Assembly (NCBI GenBank): GCA_036504735.1
Contig: DASXUQ010000005.1
Span: 899,377-963,376 of the forward strand
Length of the DNA: 64,000 nt
Source: a bacterium
GTDB lineage: Bacteria > Electryoneota > RPQS01
Reading direction: 5' to 3'
Shown here: positions 61,054 to 64,000 of the stretch, piece by piece
Position numbering within the stretch: position 1 is the first letter of the stretch
Layout of the letters: the number at the start of each line of letters is the position of its first letter
Translations under genes and position numbers: made by a program
The notes under the pieces: model-generated
Databases searched by the model: none
Told to the model about the DNA's origin: nothing
The model's input: the letters and a program-made list of their open reading frames with translations, nothing else

Positions 61054-61943
61054 TTGCGCAGCTCCTTTCCGGTCAATTGCAGAAAGAGCGCTTCGAGATT
61101 CGGTCCGGTGATTTCGAGGCGGTCGAAGGGGACGTTGCTGCCATGAAGGCGCGTCACGATGTCACCGAGATCCTGCGTGCGCTGTGGAATGTAATCCACA
61201 TGGTCTCCTTCCGCCACGCTGGTGACGGAATCGAGCCGCGGCAGCGCCGCCTTGGCGCCGTGCACGCGCACGACCCGCGGCGTCTTCACCAGCGACAGGA
61301 GTTCGCTGAGGGTGCCTTCGGCCAGCAGCGCACCGTGATCAATGATGCCGATGCGGCGGCAGAGGCGTTCGGCCTCTTCCATGTAGTGCGTGGTATAGAT
61401 CAGCGTTTTGCCCGCGGCATGAAGATCATGCAGCAGCGTGAAGATGCGGGCGCGCGATTGCGGGTCCACGCCGACGGTGGGTTCATCGAGCAACAGAATG
61501 GGCGGATCGGCCAGCAGCCCCACGGCAAGGTTCAGCCGCCGTTTCATGCCGCCGGAAAAGGTTTTGACCTTGTGGGTCGCGCGGTCCTCCAGTCCCACGG
61601 CGTCCAGCACCGTGCGGATGCGCGAGGACAGCGCGCCGCCGCGCAGTCCGGAGAGCGAACCGAAGACTTCAAGATTCTGGCGCGCGGTGAGCACGTCGTA
61701 GAGCGCGATCTCCTGCGGGACGACGCCGATGGCGCGCATCCCGTTGGGAGCGGAAGCGATGGTCAACTGTCCATCGTCCGGCTGAAGCAGACCGGAGAGG
61801 ATTCTCAGCAGCGTGGTCTTCCCCGCTCCGTTGGGTCCGAGCAGGCCGTAGAATTCGCCGCTCTGAATGTCCAGATCCACGCCGCCCAGCGCGGTCACAT
61901 TCCCGAAAGATTTGCGAAGACCTTTGGCAAGGACGGCGCTCAT
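61050..61943 (-). CDS. ABC transporter ATP-binding protein
   Basis: 297 aa. Walker A GPNGAGKTTLLRILSG, Q-loop GVVPQEIALYD, signature VKTFSGGMKRRLNLAVGLLA, Walker B PPILLLDEPTVGVDPQSRAR and H-loop LIYTTHYMEEAERLCRR. The C-terminal ~80 residues match the tail of ABC-2 exporter ATPases. It powers the permease encoded directly downstream. Overlaps rsmD by 4 nt (ATGA). Confidence 0.95.
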   Translation of the reverse strand: MSAVLAKGLRKSFGNVTALGGVDLDIQSGEFYGLLGPNGAGKTTLLRILSGLLQPDDGQLTIASAPNGMRAIGVVPQEIALYDVLTARQNLEVFGSLSGLRGGALSSRIRTVLDAVGLEDRATHKVKTFSGGMKRRLNLAVGLLADPPILLLDEPTVGVDPQSRARIFTLLHDLHAAGKTLIYTTHYMEEAERLCRRIGIIDHGALLAEGTLSELLSLVKTPRVVRVHGAKAALPRLDSVTSVAEGDHVDYIPQRTQDLGDIVTRLHGSNVPFDRLEITGPNLEALFLQLTGKELRN

Positions 61944-62479
61944 GGCATGTCCCAGATGCTGACGGTGGTTTCGCCGAAGATGCGCGATTTGCGCAGGACC
62001 AGCGGCGGAATATCCGGCGGAGCGTTGCGGCGGGAATGTTCGAAGACCAGCACGCCGCCGTGCAGCAGCATTCCGGCGTCGAGAATTTCCTCGATCACCC
62101 GCGCGGGCAGGACGTCCGAGTAGGGAGGGTCGGCGAAGATCAGGTCGAAGGGCTCCATCCAGCGGTCGGATTTATGGAGAAAATGGGACACATCTTCACG
62201 AAAAATGAAGGCGCGGTCTTCGAGGTGGAACTTCTCGATGACGCGCATCATCCGTTTTTCGGATTCGTGGGATTTGTCCACGAACACCGCCTGCGCCGCT
62301 CCCTGCCGCAGGGCCATGACTCCATAGGAGCCGACTCCGGCAAACAGATCGAGCACGCGGCGATTTTCGATCTCATCGGTGAGCATGCCGAACACCGATT
62401 GCAGCGTGCGCGCCGCCGTCGGGCGAAGCTCTCCGTGATGACTATTGCGTTTGGAACCGGAGGAAAGTCGAACAGCCAC
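61940..62479 (-). CDS. rsmD: 16S rRNA (guanine966-N2)-methyltransferase
   Basis: 179 aa from GTG 62479, GGAGG 7 nt upstream; a longer start would lie in the AT-rich hairpin. Seen: RPTAARTLQSVFGMLTDEIE, motif I VLDLFAGVGSYGVMALRQGA and the catalytic motif FDLIFADPPYSDVLPARVIE (DPPY). It methylates G966 of 16S rRNA in relatives. The usual neighbour coaD is not present. The hairpin element at 62491-62607 separates it from comEA. Confidence 0.93.
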   Translation of the reverse strand: MAVRLSSGSKRNSHHGELRPTAARTLQSVFGMLTDEIENRRVLDLFAGVGSYGVMALRQGAAQAVFVDKSHESEKRMMRVIEKFHLEDRAFIFREDVSHFLHKSDRWMEPFDLIFADPPYSDVLPARVIEEILDAGMLLHGGVLVFEHSRRNAPPDIPPLVLRKSRIFGETTVSIWDMP

Positions 62480-62490
62480 GGGCCACCTCC

Positions 62491-62607
62491 GAAGAAAATT
62501 TGAAATTAGAAATTGGAAATAGGAAAGAAAGCAAAAATCAAAAAGCAAAGAGCAGAAACGCAGGGGACTCCTTTTCTATTTCACATTTCCTATTTTCGAT
62601 TTTCTTC
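62491..62607. repeat. AT-rich hairpin element at the rsmD/comEA junction
   Basis: Arms 62491-62527 (GAAGAAAATTTGAAATTAG onward) and 62571-62607 pair imperfectly over about 36 nt. The right arm encodes the last five residues and stop of comEA. Same word set (GAAATTAGAAAT, AAAAATCAAAAA) as the P12 hairpin in RNase P RNA. Confidence 0.75.
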
Positions 62608-63009
62608 CGTGCCCACTATGCATTTGTCGCGGATGGCGGCGAGGCGTTTGGGACCGATGCCGGGCACATCATCGAGTTGGTCGACCGAGGCAAAGTGCCC
62701 GTGCTGCTCGCGGTACTGCACCATGCGCGCGGCGAGCACCGGGCCGATGCCGTCGAGCCGCTCGAAGTCCGTTGCGGTGGCAGTGTTGATGTCAATGGGC
62801 GCGTTCTGCGCGGCGAACCGCGCCGCCATGATGGAATCGGCGCGCCGTTTCAGGTCCTGCGCCGCGACGTCATTTTCGACGACCGTCAGCGGATACTGCA
62901 CGGGTTTGTGACGGATCTCCTGCACCACACGGGTTCCCAGCCCCGCGGCGAAGGCGATGCCGAGCAACCAGAGCATGGTACGCGGGCGGAAGCCGAAATT
63001 ACCGATCAT
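62590..63009 (-). CDS. ComEA-like helix-hairpin-helix DNA-binding protein
   Basis: 139 aa. One N-terminal membrane segment (MLWLLGIAFAAGLGTRVVQE) and two C-terminal helix-hairpin-helix motifs: INTATATDFERLDGIGPVLA and SVDQLDDVPGIGPKRLAAIR. This is the ComEA layout; ComEA binds incoming DNA at the periplasm in natural transformation. The final residues EENRK and the stop are encoded by the arm of an AT-rich repeat. No other competence gene is in the window. Confidence 0.88.
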   Translation of the reverse strand: MIGNFGFRPRTMLWLLGIAFAAGLGTRVVQEIRHKPVQYPLTVVENDVAAQDLKRRADSIMAARFAAQNAPIDINTATATDFERLDGIGPVLAARMVQYREQHGHFASVDQLDDVPGIGPKRLAAIRDKCIVGTEENRK

Positions 63010-63010
63010 C

Positions 63011-64000
63011 TCATGTGCCTGAGGTTTCCCGGGAACGTTTGAAGAAACTCTTTTCGCCCGTGGGCGTGCGGAAATTGTCCGAGTTCCGCAGTTCGTTGAT
63101 CATCTCTTTTTCGCGGGCGTTCATCCGCTTGGGGACCATCAGCCGGATTTCCACCAGTTCATCACCGGCGCGGTAGCCGTTAAGCGACGGCAGACCTTTG
63201 CCGCGCATGCGCAGAATGCGGCCCGGCTCGGTGCCCGGATCAATTTTCAAGCGGGCACGCCCGGTGAGGGTCGGCACTTCCACCTCGTCACCAAGGATAG
63301 CCTGCGGAATGGTGAGCGGCAGCACGTAGATGATGTTGTCGCCGTCACGCGTGAAATATTCGTGCGGCAGTTCGTCGATCACCACCACAAGATCACCCGA
63401 AGGCCCGCCGTGCGGTCCGGCATTGCCTTCGTTACGCAGCGTCAGATATTGCCCGGCGGAGACACCTGCGGGGATGTCCACCGTGACGACGGTCTCTTCG
63501 CGCACACGTCCGTCGCCCTTGCAGACGGGGCAGGGATCGGAAGTGATTTTGCCTTCACCATGGCACTGAGGGCAGATCTGAATATTGACAAACTGTCCGA
63601 GAAACGTGTTGGACACCTGCCGCACCTGTCCGGTGCCGTGGCAGGTGGGACAGGTTTTGCGCTGGGTGCCCTTCCTGGCGCCGCTGCCGCCGCACTCGGC
63701 GCAGGCCTGATAGCGTTTGACCTTCAGCTTCTTTTGCACGCCGGTGGCGATCTCCTCAAGGCTGAGGTTGAGCTTCACCTGAAGATCGGTGCCGCGCACG
63801 CGGGCCGGACCGCCGCCGCCGCGCTGCTGGCCGAAGCCGCCGCCGAACATGCCGCCTTCCATGAACTGGCGCAGAGCATCCGACAGGTCGAACTCGAAGC
63901 CGCCGTAGCCACCGCCGCCACCGGGAGCGCCCGCGCCGGCACCCATGCCCATGCCCGCCTGTCCGAAGCGGTCATACTGGGCGCGTTTCTGTTGATCGGA
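63011..64000 (-). CDS. dnaJ: Chaperone DnaJ (N-terminus beyond the window)
   Basis: 329 residues are visible; the frame stays open to base 64000 and begins within the J domain end (KRAQYDRFG), so the start lies outside. Gly-rich linker (GAGAGAPGGGGGYGGFEFD), zinc-finger domain with four CxxCxGxG motifs (CAECGGSGARKG, CPTCHGTGQV, CPQCHGEGKI, CPVCKGDGRV), then two beta-barrel substrate domains ending VEIRLMVPKRMNAREKEMI. It works with DnaK and GrpE. The stop is 1 nt from comEA. Confidence 0.95.
   Translation of the reverse strand, partial: SDQQKRAQYDRFGQAGMGMGAGAGAPGGGGGYGGFEFDLSDALRQFMEGGMFGGGFGQQRGGGGPARVRGTDLQVKLNLSLEEIATGVQKKLKVKRYQACAECGGSGARKGTQRKTCPTCHGTGQVRQVSNTFLGQFVNIQICPQCHGEGKITSDPCPVCKGDGRVREETVVTVDIPAGVSAGQYLTLRNEGNAGPHGGPSGDLVVVIDELPHEYFTRDGDNIIYVLPLTIPQAILGDEVEVPTLTGRARLKIDPGTEPGRILRMRGKGLPSLNGYRAGDELVEIRLMVPKRMNAREKEMINELRNSDNFRTPTGEKSFFKRSRETSGT

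Overview
The window is a dense, GC-rich (about 60% by eye) bacterial chromosome segment. LpxK, an MCE-family protein, DsbD and several lipobox lipoproteins indicate a diderm (Gram-negative) cell. Shine-Dalgarno sites of the GGAGG/AAGGA type, sigma70-like promoters (TTGACA-N16-TATATT before a tRNA) and the mix of HPr kinase with a mannose-type PTS remnant, eukaryote-type citrate synthase and many short intergenic repeats fit an uncultivated lineage near the FCB group better than Proteobacteria or Bacteroidetes. This placement is inference. No rRNA, CRISPR array, phage or insertion sequence was seen.

Layout. From 1 to about 33.5 kb, and again 49.5-64 kb, almost everything is on the minus strand. 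1-2.7 kb: hpf, hprK, PTS EIIA and EIIB, then an MCE protein. 2.8-10 kb: xerC, topA, smg, secA. 10-12.1 kb: a phosphoesterase, nusB, ilvE. 12.2-24.5 kb: an acyl-CoA catabolic locus with two acyl-CoA dehydrogenases, 3-hydroxyacyl-CoA dehydrogenase, thiolase, enoyl-CoA hydratase and a biotin-dependent acyl-CoA carboxylase whose alpha chain is split into two coupled genes. With ilvE beside it, this could take leucine and short-chain acyl-CoAs to acetyl-CoA. 24.5-33.8 kb: SDR, recJ, secreted proteins, a methyltransferase, RNase P RNA, a frame-split PP-loop protein, RNase HI, a frameshifted four-helix-bundle gene, a zinc-ribbon protein and a CAU tRNA with promoter and terminator.

34-44.3 kb: lpxK (minus), then a plus-strand run of HAD phosphatase, EamA transporter, DJ-1/PfpI protein, PolX, GAF/fRMsr, phosphohexomutase, glgC, pyrimidine phosphorylase and a basic-tailed protein; the sugar-phosphate genes suggest glycogen and cell-wall precursor synthesis. 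44.4-50 kb: thioredoxin, DsbD and OsmC (thiol redox), SprT, citrate synthase and a YecD-like protein. 50-55.4 kb: repeat-rich spacers, lipoproteins, a flavin oxidase and FmdB. 55.4-64 kb: NhaD-type antiporter, an N-formylglutamate-amidohydrolase-like protein, Nudix, an isocitrate/isopropylmalate dehydrogenase, an ABC exporter, rsmD, comEA and the end of dnaJ.

The most unusual content is non-coding. A family of purine-rich 7-8-nt tandem-repeat elements sits exactly on stop or start codons. Related AT-rich hairpins form the enlarged P12 of RNase P RNA and the rsmD/comEA junction. GTAGGGGC-led palindromes and two other repeat pairs fill the spacers at 44-52 kb. No complete new protein-based system was identified.
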